From contig NZ_BIMC01000016.1 in NCBI RefSeq assembly GCF_004000885.1, positions 1-64,000 on the forward strand: DNA of 64,000 bases, in the 5' to 3' direction. This DNA is from Paenibacillus glucanolyticus NBRC 15330. Its GTDB lineage: Bacteria > Bacillota > Bacilli > Paenibacillales > Paenibacillaceae. Below the pieces are notes generated by a model. It made no database searches, was not told where the DNA came from, and saw nothing but the letters and a program-made list of their open reading frames with translations. Both the position numbers and the translations under genes were made by a program. Shown one piece after another: positions 8,941 to 17,388 of this stretch. The first letter of the stretch is position 1, and the number at the start of each line of letters is the position of its first letter.

Positions 8941-9201
8941 ACGATGATCACCTCGCTTTCCATTCTCATGATTATGACATCATATGCAAATTTGCCTTTT
9001 TTTCTTGTGCCTTTATAGGATAGATATATAAATAGATCAAAAACCTAGTTTTACCAAGCTGAATCACTCTGAGTTCCCCTCATATCGAAGCTTTCCTATA
9101 TAAACGATTCATATTTCGCCTCTGAAAATATTTTGTCACTGTGGCTTTTTGCCTCCCTCCGGTGTCTAATTTACTGTAAGGTCAAGAGGAGGTTCTTACC
9201 C

Positions 9202-9510
9202 ATGTCTAGAGCTCATGACAAACTCCCTATTTATCCGGATGATCAGGGAACCAAGCGAACATTTGAGGATACGTATGATGAGTACCGCCAGCGGATTCGC
9301 CAGTCCATCTCCCTTGATTTTTACCAGATATGTTGATATTCGAATCGATATTGGCGCGGCACTCAGGCTGTAGGCGAAACGGATGCACCTGATTGGTTTA
9401 TGGGCACGTTTGATAACAATACGTTAAAAATCGTCTCGCCCTTGAATCCTGGACCCGAGCATAGGCTCCATACCCAATGGGCGGAAGCCCTGTACAATCA
9501 ACTAAAATAG
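9202..9510 (+). pseudogene. Unknown small gene interrupted by one in-frame TGA
   Basis: A 102-codon frame opens at ATG 9202, nine bases after GAGGAGG, and ends at TAG 9508-9510 right before a strong terminator. A single TGA at 9334-9336 splits it after residue 44 (DFYQIC stop YSNRYWRG). The part after the stop stays in the same frame and reads like coding sequence: TDAPDWFMGTFDN, LKIVSPLNPGP, HTQWAEALYNQL. One TGG-to-TGA change would restore it. I do not recognise the family. A fresh nonsense mutation or a sequencing error are the likeliest explanations; read-through is possible but unsupported. Confidence 0.6.
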
Positions 9511-9513
9511 CAT

Positions 9514-9552
9514 AAAAAGAGCAGTCACGACATACACACGGCTGCTCTTTTT
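9514..9552 (+). terminator. Terminator after the TGA-interrupted gene
   Basis: AAAAAGAGCAG pairs with CTGCTCTTTTT over a 17-base loop that itself has a further C-G pair. The T-run gives a good plus-strand terminator, and the A-run could serve the minus strand. Confidence 0.8.
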
Positions 9553-9717
9553 GATAATTGTTACAACTTGTGACACTCGATCTTCATGCACCACCGCAAC
9601 AGCTCTCTGAACCATAACTGTTCCCTGCGACTCCCAATCAACATGTTTACTATCATTAAAATTGCTCGCGTTATAGTTTCCAATATAAATCCAAGTCACT
9701 CATGGATTACGTCTAAT

Positions 9718-10260
9718 TTATGGTTTGGACTTGTTCACCGTATGGAGATCGCCCGGCGTTCCAGCAGTGAATACCGACAGACCTGCATAGATCGACCGGA
9801 AGATCACATACAGTCCGTATCCAAGCACACCGCCGGCCGTATTGAGAATTAAATCGTCTACGTCGAAACTTCCCATGGAAAACACAATTTGCGAGCATTC
9901 CAGTCCCAGGCTTAACCCCAGGGAAATCAGGAACGAACCGAAGAACCCGAGGAATTTGCTTCTGATCATTAAACCAATCCATATGCCATTCGGCATAAAT
10001 ATAGCGATATTACCAAAGAGGTTCATGACATCGTGCGGGCTCGGCAGCCGCTTCATATTTTGATTAATTGATTCAAAAGGCGTAAAGTTGGCAAACTGCA
10101 ATCGCGCCTGCATATATTCGGGATTATCCATCGTCCGTTGCAGCTGCTGCCACAGAAATGAGATATCCACGGAACCGAATTTGAACAAGATCACCTTGAC
10201 CAGCACGTATAAATATACGACATACAGCCCTAGAATGATCCATTTATGCGGTTGCTTCAT
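9718..10260 (-). CDS. VanZ-family membrane protein
   Basis: This 180-residue protein has about four membrane segments and the VanZ signature: NFTPFESI, then NLFGNIAIFMPNGIW, LGLECSQIVFSMG and FDVDDLILNTAGGVLGYGLY. VanZ-like proteins sit in the membrane; in vanA clusters VanZ gives low-level teicoplanin resistance, while in most Bacillota its job is unknown. The ATG overlaps the stop of the upstream carboxypeptidase gene (ATGA), so the two are translationally coupled. No vanHAX genes are present, so this is not a glycopeptide-resistance cluster. Confidence 0.88.
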   Translation of the reverse strand: MKQPHKWIILGLYVVYLYVLVKVILFKFGSVDISFLWQQLQRTMDNPEYMQARLQFANFTPFESINQNMKRLPSPHDVMNLFGNIAIFMPNGIWIGLMIRSKFLGFFGSFLISLGLSLGLECSQIVFSMGSFDVDDLILNTAGGVLGYGLYVIFRSIYAGLSVFTAGTPGDLHTVNKSKP

Positions 10261-11177
10261 TCCCCATCATCCTGACTGAGGTTCACCGTTACAATGACTC
10301 CATCGATATTGTTTCCAGATACCTCATACTCGCTTCCTACCGGAATCTCAAGCGCAATGTCTTTCGTTGTGACGGGCACATACGTTATTTCGTACTTTTT
10401 CCCTTCAACGGTTGTTTTGTAGCTGGATGAATTCTTCAGATAATCGAGATATTCCTCCAATGTCAAACCCAGATCGTTCATGATCATGCTGTGCGGCAGT
10501 CCTACATAACGAAAATGCCATGGTTCGTACTGGATGCCTGTAATCTCGGTCTTATCCGGGGGATATCTCAAAATAAACCCAAACTCCCACGCATGCTTCT
10601 GCAGCCATTTTCCTTCGGGCGCCTGATCGATCGACATCTGCGTCGATCCGATATCCATGGATAAACCAAGGTTATGTTCGCTGTAGCCGGGAGGCAAGGC
10701 ATAATCCGAACCCTTTTCACGGTAAAGCACCTCCTGCTCTTCGGTGTCCCGGTACCCGCTGCTGATCATGAAATGATGGACTCCGTCTTCACCGGCCGCA
10801 TCAACCATCTCACGGAACTGCAGCGCAACGCTGCGCGATAACCGGATCGTGTTGTCCAGAAGCACATAACCATTCATCAAATCTTGTTCCTGAAACAACT
10901 TCACGATATCCGTTGGAACCGCTCCCTCATCAAGCGGATGTTCCTTGTTAACCAATACCAGATTTCCCCGGGTCACCTGCTCAGCTGTCACATGGATTGT
11001 TTGAGTCTCTATATTGGAATCGTTCTCGTCGGAGTGGTTGTCACTTCGAGTGGCGGAATCGGCATTCGCTTCTTGCCCATCTTTGTTCTTCGCTTCATTC
11101 GCATTAGGGGCGTCCGTTAGAATGGACTCACACCCGACCAGCAGGAATATAACAAGCAATATCAAACCCTTCTTCAA
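10257..11177 (-). CDS. VanY-type D-alanyl-D-alanine carboxypeptidase lipoprotein (M15B)
   Basis: The protein is a lipoprotein: a hydrophobic N-terminus ends in the lipobox LVGC. A Ser/Asp/Asn-rich linker leads to an M15B peptidase domain with SSGYR, SEHNLGLSMDIG (Zn ligands His and Asp) and EPWHFRYVG (catalytic Glu and third Zn ligand His). The family removes the terminal D-Ala from peptidoglycan pentapeptides outside the cell. GAGGGAG abuts the ATG at 11186, so the TTG at 11177, nine bases away, is the better start (306 residues). A C-terminal region of about 75 residues after the peptidase domain is extra. It is coupled to the VanZ gene. Confidence 0.88.
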   Translation of the reverse strand: MKKGLILLVIFLLVGCESILTDAPNANEAKNKDGQEANADSATRSDNHSDENDSNIETQTIHVTAEQVTRGNLVLVNKEHPLDEGAVPTDIVKLFQEQDLMNGYVLLDNTIRLSRSVALQFREMVDAAGEDGVHHFMISSGYRDTEEQEVLYREKGSDYALPPGYSEHNLGLSMDIGSTQMSIDQAPEGKWLQKHAWEFGFILRYPPDKTEITGIQYEPWHFRYVGLPHSMIMNDLGLTLEEYLDYLKNSSSYKTTVEGKKYEITYVPVTTKDIALEIPVGSEYEVSGNNIDGVIVTVNLSQDDGE

Positions 11178-11331
11178 CTTCAACATCTCCCTCTAACTTT
11201 GTCTATCTAGCTTAAAAAATATAGTTTAAGGAAAAGTAGAGAAAAGTTAAAGTTTTTCTTAAGTAATGTGAGCTTCACAAGCCTCTTTTCCTTTGATAAG
11301 GCTGAAGCGGATGGTTTTACTAGGTAACTAT

Positions 11332-11457
11332 TTTGCGAAAACAACCATTATCAACCTCCTCACTCGCTTCTATGAGATTGATTCGGGCCTTGTCACGATG
11401 GATGGCATGGAAATGCGGCATAAACTGTACAACAACCCGTTTAAACGGAGCAGCTAA
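11332..11457 (+). pseudogene. Remnant of an ABC exporter ATPase domain
   Basis: In one frame the bases read FAKTTIINLLTRFYEIDSG, then VTMDGMEMR, before a stop. This is the segment from the Walker A lysine (GKTT) to the strand after it in MsbA/LmrA-type ABC exporters, which read GAGKTTIINLLTRFYEIDSG. Everything upstream of Walker A and downstream of the MDGM turn has been lost. It is a deletion relic of a plus-strand exporter gene, followed 47 bases later by what is probably its old terminator. Confidence 0.75.
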
Positions 11458-11503
11458 GTCGGCTTCAGAGTATCCTCATGCTGCCGGGAGCCGTGAACAC
11501 AGC

Positions 11504-11531
11504 AAAGCCGATTCTAAATGGAATCGGCTTT
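11504..11531 (+). terminator. Terminator behind the ABC relic
   Basis: AAAGCCGATTC pairs perfectly with GAATCGGCTTT over a six-base loop and is followed by a short T-run. It probably belonged to the deleted exporter gene. Confidence 0.7.
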
Positions 11532-11587
11532 TGGTGATGCACTAGGCAGGTAGATTATGACTTATGTTCTCGTTCGACCTCCCGCTG

Positions 11588-11775
11588 AATCTAACGGACC
11601 AGACTGCTGCTATAGAGGCCAAAAGAGCACCTTTTACAATCTAACGGACACCCATAACGTTATACGGCGTTATAAACGCGATATCTCCCACTATTCCAAT
11701 AAATAACGCCCCTCATGTCCGCTGCGTGTTTCAACTCCATTTTTTCCTGCCATATAACGCCCCCTCGGTCCGCCT
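11588..11775. repeat. Short repeats spaced 50 bases
   Basis: AATCTAACGGAC occurs at 11588 and again at 11638. ATAACGCCC occurs at 11703 and again at 11753, each followed by a C/T-rich stretch and GTCCGC. Both pairs are exactly 50 bases apart, and a palindrome ATAACGTTAT lies between them near 11653. No reading frame explains this. Confidence 0.6.
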
Positions 11776-11800
11776 GCAATCAAGCCTTTCAAGGTTTGCA

Positions 11801-12613
11801 TCATACCTCATCCGCCCTGCTGGCAAGACTCACGATTCGTTTAACGGCACCAATCATCCATTCCATCTCCACATACTGGTTTCCCGGCGCATTGTATTCC
11901 ACCCCCCAGTAACCACGGTATCCACCTGCAAGCAAACTCCGTACCTTGTGCTCCACATCAGGAAGGAGCACCGTCCTCGCATCAAAATGTGTATGTACTG
12001 CCCATGGCGCAACCATCTCATCCCCCGCAGTCTCATCTGCTTTCCATCTGCCAAGATGAAGCAAAAAGCCGAATGCCGGATGATCGACCTCTTCCGCAAT
12101 CCGTTTCATTTCTCGCGGCAAGAGGGACGCGCCCATATGATTTTCAGGACCGATGAGATACCCCCGTTCCGCAGCACGATCCGCATATTCTTGATAGCGC
12201 TTGACGGTATATTCGAATTGTTCGTCCGACATCGGTTCCGATTCCTGATAACTGCCGCCTGTGTCGATCCGCACCGTTTCAGCCCCTAAGATTTCAGCTG
12301 CATCCAGATGAACAAGCGCATTTTCATACAGTTTCTGACGGATGTCCGGGTCGGGATCCCATAGATGTGCTCCATCTACAGCAAAATTAACCACCCTCAT
12401 CTCTTTCTCATCGAGCGCTTCTCTAATTTTACGAATGTAGCTCTCATCAGCAAGCTTGTATACGGGGTCGCTCCGATCGATAAAAAAACCATTCCACAGA
12501 TCAACCGCATCCATACGATACCGGTACTTCACCGTCTCCAGATAACCGAACACATCCATCTTTCCCTCTAGGAACGTATTGAAAAAAGAATAACCGCCAA
12601 TCGAAATCTTCAT
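11801..12613 (-). CDS. Sugar phosphate isomerase/epimerase family protein (TIM barrel)
   Basis: The 270-residue protein has the xylose-isomerase-like TIM-barrel fold (AP endonuclease 2 family). Visible are KISIGGYSFF at the first strand, MDAVDLWNGFF, NFAVDGAHLWDPD, AETVRIDTGG, LIGPENHMGA (a metal-binding Glu on the strand), WAVHTHFDA (metal His) and GYWGVEYNA (metal Glu). Members isomerise or epimerise sugars or cyclitols with a divalent metal. AAGGAGGT abuts the ATG at 12619, so the second ATG at 12613, eight bases on, is the start. No catabolic partner lies beside it, so the substrate is open. Confidence 0.82.
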   Translation of the reverse strand: MKISIGGYSFFNTFLEGKMDVFGYLETVKYRYRMDAVDLWNGFFIDRSDPVYKLADESYIRKIREALDEKEMRVVNFAVDGAHLWDPDPDIRQKLYENALVHLDAAEILGAETVRIDTGGSYQESEPMSDEQFEYTVKRYQEYADRAAERGYLIGPENHMGASLLPREMKRIAEEVDHPAFGFLLHLGRWKADETAGDEMVAPWAVHTHFDARTVLLPDVEHKVRSLLAGGYRGYWGVEYNAPGNQYVEMEWMIGAVKRIVSLASRADEV

Positions 12614-12691
12614 CGCCATACCTCCTTCATCAAAGTTGGACTCAAGCTACCCCTAGTTTACCGTACTCCAAACCATACCATATATGAATTC

Positions 12692-13543
12692 TTACTTGAG
12701 GGTGTATTTCAAATGGTGATATTTCCCTCCCGAGAGGAAGCCTTTATTCTTATACAATTGCTCAGCTCGATTTCCCGAAGTGACAAAGAGGCGCAGCAGG
12801 GGGTGCTGCGGCTCCAGAACGGTTAATGCCCTCTCCAGCATCGTGCCTGCCAAACCTTTGCCTCGATGCTCAGCTGTTACTGCAATGCTGTAGACAAGGG
12901 GCAACCCTTCCCATAAGGAAATCAAACATACACCTGCCATTTCTTCAGATGCTCGATCATATATTAGAGAGGATGCCTGCAGCAGCTTGGGATCTATTTG
13001 ATCAAAATAATGGACTGTATCATTCATATAGACTTCGACTTCCCGTTCGTCCGGACCATTGGCATAAGCTTTCCTAAACACTTCAACCAGTTCAGAGATA
13101 TCTTTTCTTGAAGGTACTCTCGCAATATAGTTAACATCGAAGGATGCTTCAAGCTGTTCGGTCGGCCGGATCATGCACTGCCTGGATTCAACCTGTACAA
13201 AATCCGCTTCCCGAAAAGCAAACTCCTGTTCATCAAGGACATTGTATGCATGAAGATCATGCTCCTCCAAACTCCAAGATTGAAGGGCATGGTTCTTGAC
13301 CTCTCTGATCAGTTCAGAGGTAATGGAATACGGCGGTATTCCGAATACTAGTCCGATAGATTCGTCGTTCAAATAAACTCCCGCGGCTTTGTCATCGCCT
13401 GAAAGTACCCAGTAGCCATCGTCCGAATCCGATAGAATCTTGGCAAACTCCGCCCAGCTCGGTCTAAACCAGATATTTTTGTAATAGGTAGCAAAATATT
13501 TCGAGAACGCCTTAGGGCCAGCCTTTACCAACCTGTATTCCAT
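12692..13543 (-). CDS. GNAT family N-acetyltransferase, two-domain
   Basis: This 283-residue protein is nearly twice the single-domain length. The C-terminal half is a clear GNAT: LVYSIAVTAEHRGKGLAGTM carries the acetyl-CoA loop, and FVTSGNRAEQLYKNKGFL is the last helix. The N-terminal half has no obvious catalytic motif but repeats the strand-helix layout of a degenerate GNAT domain. AAGGACGGTGG precedes the ATG. The substrate is unknown. It stands between two unrelated minus-strand genes without a visible terminator on either side. Confidence 0.8.
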   Translation of the reverse strand: MEYRLVKAGPKAFSKYFATYYKNIWFRPSWAEFAKILSDSDDGYWVLSGDDKAAGVYLNDESIGLVFGIPPYSITSELIREVKNHALQSWSLEEHDLHAYNVLDEQEFAFREADFVQVESRQCMIRPTEQLEASFDVNYIARVPSRKDISELVEVFRKAYANGPDEREVEVYMNDTVHYFDQIDPKLLQASSLIYDRASEEMAGVCLISLWEGLPLVYSIAVTAEHRGKGLAGTMLERALTVLEPQHPLLRLFVTSGNRAEQLYKNKGFLSGGKYHHLKYTLK

Positions 13544-13651
13544 AACCCACCGTCCTTATTCCTTTTTTTGATAGATCATGACTAGAATTAGGCTCATTAT
13601 AAAGGTTACGAGATGCCAAGAACAAAGGAATAAACATCTTTAGAGAAAAAA

Positions 13652-14272
13652 TCACAGCCCGCCCATCAAACCAACCCCCAGATAAACCGCTGTTCCCCAC
13701 ATAATCAATGCCGAAATCTTGTTCATCACGGGTAACAGCTTACCCGACGAATCCAGTCTCCCCGCCGACCTGCCGGCAATACCAAGGCCCAGGAACCACA
13801 GCCAGGATACAACAATGCATGCAATGGCAAATATGGCCTTGTCCGTACCTGAATATTGCAGCGAGCTTGTGCCTATAATCCCCATCGTGTCCAGCACGGC
13901 ATGCGGATTCAGCAGTGATACGGATATGGCAAAAACAATTTGCTTTTTCGTCGTAAACGAACGAGCAGCTTCCTGTTGCTGCTCCGAAGGTTTTGTCTTC
14001 CATGTTACGAATCCCATGTAAACCAGGAATCCGATCCCGAAGGAAAACAACACCATTCGGATCCAGTCATATTCCAGAACGATCACGGATACGCCCAAAA
14101 TGGCTAAGGAAATAAGCAGCGTGTCGCACAGAGCCGCCGTGATGATAACGGGCAGCGCCTTAGCGAAGCGAGGCTGAACCGCTCCCTGATTAAATACGAA
14201 CACATTTTGCACACCTAATGGAAGAATAAGACCTAGTGCCAGGATGAACCCATGAAGGATAACGCCTATCAT
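13652..14272 (-). CDS. LysE/ArgO family amino acid exporter
   Basis: The 206-residue protein has about six membrane segments and the LysE family start: FILALGLILPLGVQNVFVF, with the conserved LPLGVQN turn. LLNPHAVLDTMG is the second family motif. LysE and ArgO export lysine or arginine across the inner membrane. It is divergent from a MocR-type regulator gene and shares an operator-rich 134-base gap with it, so the regulator probably controls it. AGGAGG lies 11 bases before the ATG. Confidence 0.88.
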   Translation of the reverse strand: MIGVILHGFILALGLILPLGVQNVFVFNQGAVQPRFAKALPVIITAALCDTLLISLAILGVSVIVLEYDWIRMVLFSFGIGFLVYMGFVTWKTKPSEQQQEAARSFTTKKQIVFAISVSLLNPHAVLDTMGIIGTSSLQYSGTDKAIFAIACIVVSWLWFLGLGIAGRSAGRLDSSGKLLPVMNKISALIMWGTAVYLGVGLMGGL

Positions 14273-14332
14273 ATGAAACCTAACCTCCTGCGGATATTTT
14301 CACCATTGTAAGGGTCGATCCCAGCAACGTCT

Positions 14333-14375
14333 CCAACCAATTGGTTGGCACGAAACCCAACCAATGAATTATAAT
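14333..14375 (+). promoter_or_regulatory. MocR promoter with palindromic and direct-repeat operator
   Basis: A perfect 16-base palindrome CCAACCAATTGGTTGG lies at 14333-14348, and its half CCAACCAAT is repeated directly at 14357-14365, 24 bases on. A promoter overlaps them: TTGGCA at 14345-14350, 19 bases, TATAAT at 14370-14375. Binding here would block the regulator gene and could act on lysE on the other strand. Direct repeats are the usual MocR binding pattern. Confidence 0.7.
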
Positions 14376-14406
14376 GAACAAAATACGTGGCGAAAGCGAG
14401 TTTCCT

Positions 14407-15852
14407 ATGACAGAAGAATGGAAATTAAACAAGTCCTCCGACATACCGCTGCATCAGCAGATCTACAATTACATGAAGAACAGAATTATGAACGGGGAAT
14501 GGCCTGTCGGGACCCGGATTCCGACGCAGAGAGACCTTGCTGCCAAATTTGGGGTAAACCGAAGCACCATCGTTTATGCATTGGGCGAGCTTGCCGCGGA
14601 CGGCTTGATTCAATCCAAGGTTGGACAAGGGACGGTCATCGCCAACAATACCTGGAGTTTATTAGCCGCCACGCCTCCGCCAGATTGGAATCAGTATGTG
14701 AAATCCGGCTCCTACCAGCCAAACATCCATATGATCCAGCAGATCAACCGTTCGGAAACCGATCCGGATATAATCCGGCTCGGTACAGGAGAGCTCTCGC
14801 CGGAGCTGCTTCCCACTGGCCAGATGCGGGAGATCTTCAGCGGCAGCATGGCCAGCAAACTCTCTTTGGGATATTCCGAGCCGAAGGGGAGCCTCTACTT
14901 AAGAGAAATCATTAGTGACTATCTGAAAAAGAAAGGAATTCATGCCACCCCGTCATCCATTCTGATCATCTCCGGTGGACTGCAGGGATTGCAGCTCATC
15001 TCATTAGGCTTGCTGCACCAGGGGTCCGCCATCTTTGTAGAGAACCCCTCTTATCTGAACTCGATTCATGTGTTTCAGTCTGCAGGCATGTTTCTGCATG
15101 GGATTCCTATGGATCAGCACGGCATTAGAACGGAATCGATCGGGAGACTTAAGCGCCAACACAATGCTGCCCTGCTCTACACGATTCCTACCTTTCATAA
15201 TCCGACCGGAACGCTGATGTCTTCCAGGCGGCGAACGGAGCTGCTTCAAATATGTGCAAGGGAAAGGCTGCCCATCATAGAGGATGATGTGTGCGGGGAT
15301 TTGTGGTTTGATGCTCCCTCTCCGCCGTCTCTGAAAGCGCTGGACCAGCAAGGGCTTGTGCTCTACATGGGAAGTATGTCCAAGACGCTTGGCCCCGGCC
15401 TTCGCATCGGCTGGATTGTGGGTCCCGAGCCGGTAATCGACCGGCTGTCCGATATCAAAATGCAAACCGACTACGGATCCAGCGCACTTTCCCAGCACGC
15501 AGTCGCCGAGTGGTTGTCGAGCGGGATGTATGAGTTGCATCTCATGCAGATCCGAGCGGAGCTCAGGAGTCGCAGAGATTTTACGCTCGATATTCTCAAG
15601 CAATATTTCCACGATATTGCCCAGTGGAACATACCGCAAGGCGGGTTCTACATCTGGCTTCACGTCACCAAACCTATCTCCATACGTCCTTTATTTGAAC
15701 AAGCCCTGAAGGAGGGCATCCTGTTGAACCCCGGTAATATCTATGACCGCAGCGACCAGCAGCATCTTCGTCTTTCCTATGCCTATGCCTCCTGCAATCA
15801 ACTGGAGAGCGGACTCATCAAGCTGGCCGAGCTTATCCGTCTCCATACATAA
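14407..15852 (+). CDS. MocR family regulator (GntR HTH fused to aminotransferase-like domain)
   Basis: This 481-residue protein joins a GntR-type winged helix (residues about 15-80, with RDLAAKFGVNRSTIVYALGE) to a type I aminotransferase-like domain. The PLP-binding region is intact: NPTG, a YMGSMSKTLGPGLRIGW stretch with the Schiff-base Lys near residue 326, and a C-terminal LRLSYA. MocR proteins sense PLP with an amino acid or amine and regulate nearby metabolic or transport genes. The ATG at 14374 lies inside the -10 box TATAATG and cannot be used; the ATG at 14407 (MTEEWKLN) is the start. Divergent from the LysE exporter, its likely target. Confidence 0.88.
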   Translation: MTEEWKLNKSSDIPLHQQIYNYMKNRIMNGEWPVGTRIPTQRDLAAKFGVNRSTIVYALGELAADGLIQSKVGQGTVIANNTWSLLAATPPPDWNQYVKSGSYQPNIHMIQQINRSETDPDIIRLGTGELSPELLPTGQMREIFSGSMASKLSLGYSEPKGSLYLREIISDYLKKKGIHATPSSILIISGGLQGLQLISLGLLHQGSAIFVENPSYLNSIHVFQSAGMFLHGIPMDQHGIRTESIGRLKRQHNAALLYTIPTFHNPTGTLMSSRRRTELLQICARERLPIIEDDVCGDLWFDAPSPPSLKALDQQGLVLYMGSMSKTLGPGLRIGWIVGPEPVIDRLSDIKMQTDYGSSALSQHAVAEWLSSGMYELHLMQIRAELRSRRDFTLDILKQYFHDIAQWNIPQGGFYIWLHVTKPISIRPLFEQALKEGILLNPGNIYDRSDQQHLRLSYAYASCNQLESGLIKLAELIRLHT

Positions 15853-15861
15853 CCATAAGAA

Positions 15862-15902
15862 AAGGCCCCCTTCCATGGTCATCAACCATGGGAGAAGGCC
15901 CT
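15862..15902. terminator. Terminator between mocR and the kinase/permease wreck
   Basis: GGCC and CTTCCATGGT pair with ACCATGGGAG and GGCC over a short loop. The T-run (TTTTC) is on the minus strand, but the position also ends the plus-strand regulator gene. Confidence 0.7.
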
Positions 15903-15906
15903 GTAT

Positions 15907-16450
15907 TCACCTGAACGGATTCGTGATTGTGCCTGACGGCATATAGACCCCGCTGATCAGGGGCATGATCGGAATGATTGACGGAAACAGTGTATTAAAC
16001 TGCTCCGGGGATTGCAGGATACCAACCATGAGCATAGATAAGGCTACGATCGTCAGCGTATAAATCACAACGACCATCAACAGCAAGCTGTAGCCGTCAC
16101 CTAAATCGAACCCGAAGCCATAACGGAATATCATAAATACCACCATCATTTGCAAAATGCCTATCAAAGAGCTGTACACCAAGCACGCGTAAAGGGGGCA
16201 TCTGTAAATACGATTGTACATGTTCACGAAACTGCGTTTCATCGGGTGCGGCAGCTGCCGCAGCCTGAAGCTGCAGTTCTCGATTATAGACTGTCCGGAC
16301 GTGCTGTTCGGCCAGTTGGACAAACGGGTTATCCACGGCTGCAACGATTCTGTAATCGTTACGTATCAGCTTGACGGCGAGATCAGCTCGCCCCTCGCGT
16401 ACCTTCGTCCTTGCGGCTTTTTCGTCCTGCATTCTGAATTCAAATAATTC
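15907..16450 (-). pseudogene. Broken ABC-2 type permease
   Basis: Pieces of an ABC-2 export permease appear in different frames. KVREGRADLAVKLIRNDYR and REHVQSYLQM belong to the extracytoplasmic part between helix 1 and 2. A frame change then gives MMVVFMIFRYGFGF, LLLMVVVIYTLTIVALSMLM and PIMPLISGVYMPSGTITNPF, the middle helices. The protein stops just after that motif, so the last helices are deleted. The N-terminal part with helix 1 is also missing. It matches LnrM/LnrN-type permeases in layout. Confidence 0.75.
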
Positions 16451-16974
16451 AATCCACTTCGAATTCGATTCATCCGGCGTTTCATATTACGATATTCGCT
16501 GAGCAGCGTTTCATATCCGAACCGAAGACTCTTCATAACGGGCCCAGACGGTACGGAATAAAGCAAGCCCAATTGCGAGAGTAACCGAATATAGAACCAG
16601 GAACGGCGATGGAAAGCCGGGGTAGCCTAACAAATCCGGCATGATGGCGCCGACAACCAGAACGATACCAATGACGCAGGCCTGAATGGCCGGAAGCCGA
16701 TAGGCCGCTTTTCCCGCAATAATGGAGAAAACCAGGAGAATATAGGGATTAAAAGCATCTGTGCGATCGGCCACAGCGAGGCAACGAGCAGTGTGACAAA
16801 TAGCATTGCAGGCCTTGCCCGGCATAACAGCGCTATAAAATAAGCTGTGAAGAAAATAGAGCTGCTCCCCAATCTCCAAGGCAACGGGTCAGAATTAACA
16901 TGTTGAACCTCAAGCAGGAAGGCACATACCCAGCTTGATATTAGAAATAAGAGCCATATCCAGAACGATCGCAC
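16451..16974 (-). pseudogene. Broken histidine kinase, N-terminal membrane part
   Basis: Three frames must be joined to read it. MRSFWIWLLFLISSW through LWPIAQMLLIPIF is followed in a second frame by YILLVFSIIAGKAAYRLPAI, VIGIVLVVGAIMPDLLGY and LALFRTVWARYEE, and in a third by YETLLSEYRNMKRRMN, which is the coiled-coil exit of a NarL-family kinase sensor. The catalytic domains are absent. Immediately downstream is a broken ABC-2 permease, so a deletion has joined kinase and permease ends of what was once a kinase/regulator/ABC exporter operon, like B. subtilis lnrJKLMN. Confidence 0.7.
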
Positions 16975-17321
16975 ATCATCCCCTCACTTTCGGCCAACGA
17001 GTTGAAGGCTTCTAGCAAAAAAACGGTTCCAATTTTTAGTTATATCATAGCACAGGAACATACATGCCTCTTGGTTAAATAGGTATCCTGGAAATGAAAA
17101 ATCGCTCCTTTTATCATTGTGAAAAAACATACATACACCTCTAAACCCTTATAAATACTAGGATTTATGCTGTCTCCAGATTGGCTATTAAAGGCAAAAA
17201 CCAGCCCGGAATTGTGACGAAACTGGTAACACTCGTGAATATTTGAACAAAGTATGAACTGCGCTTAACCCGCACCACTACAATGATTTGCCTCACACAC
17301 CAATCCTTTTGTAACAAATTG

Positions 17322-17388
17322 AACACATAAAATTACACACATTGACACGAATATGGATTTATATGTAAATTATACAATTTTATGTGTT
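17322..17388. repeat. 13-base perfect inverted repeat upstream of qoxA
   Basis: AACACATAAAATT at 17322-17334 is the exact reverse complement of AATTTTATGTGTT at 17376-17388, with 41 bases between. The right arm abuts the promoter candidate at 17389. The wide spacing suits two regulator half-sites better than an RNA terminator. Confidence 0.6.

Larger units (their letters stand above)
11187..11800. other. Decayed intergenic region with ABC relic and repeats
   Basis: This stretch of about 610 bases has no intact gene. It holds an exporter fragment (11332-11457), a plus-strand terminator (11504-11531) and two pairs of short repeats with 50-base spacing (11588-11775), each listed separately. The AT-rich part at 11190-11300 probably contains the vanY promoter on the minus strand. 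Confidence 0.6.

Noticed and set aside
9334..9336. TGA as a selenocysteine codon
   Set aside because: The context CU-YS lacks a known selenoprotein motif and I see no SECIS-like hairpin directly downstream; a Trp-to-stop change is simpler.
9502..9699. GTG-started minus-strand frame of 65 codons
   Set aside because: It has no Shine-Dalgarno sequence and its end runs through a strong terminator hairpin.
9718..11186. VanY-VanZ pair as a vancomycin-resistance cluster
   Set aside because: There are no vanH, vanA/B ligase, vanX or vanRS genes; such pairs are common housekeeping genes in Paenibacillus.
14374..14406. Longer start for the MocR gene at ATG 14374
   Set aside because: That ATG overlaps the -10 box TATAAT of its own promoter.
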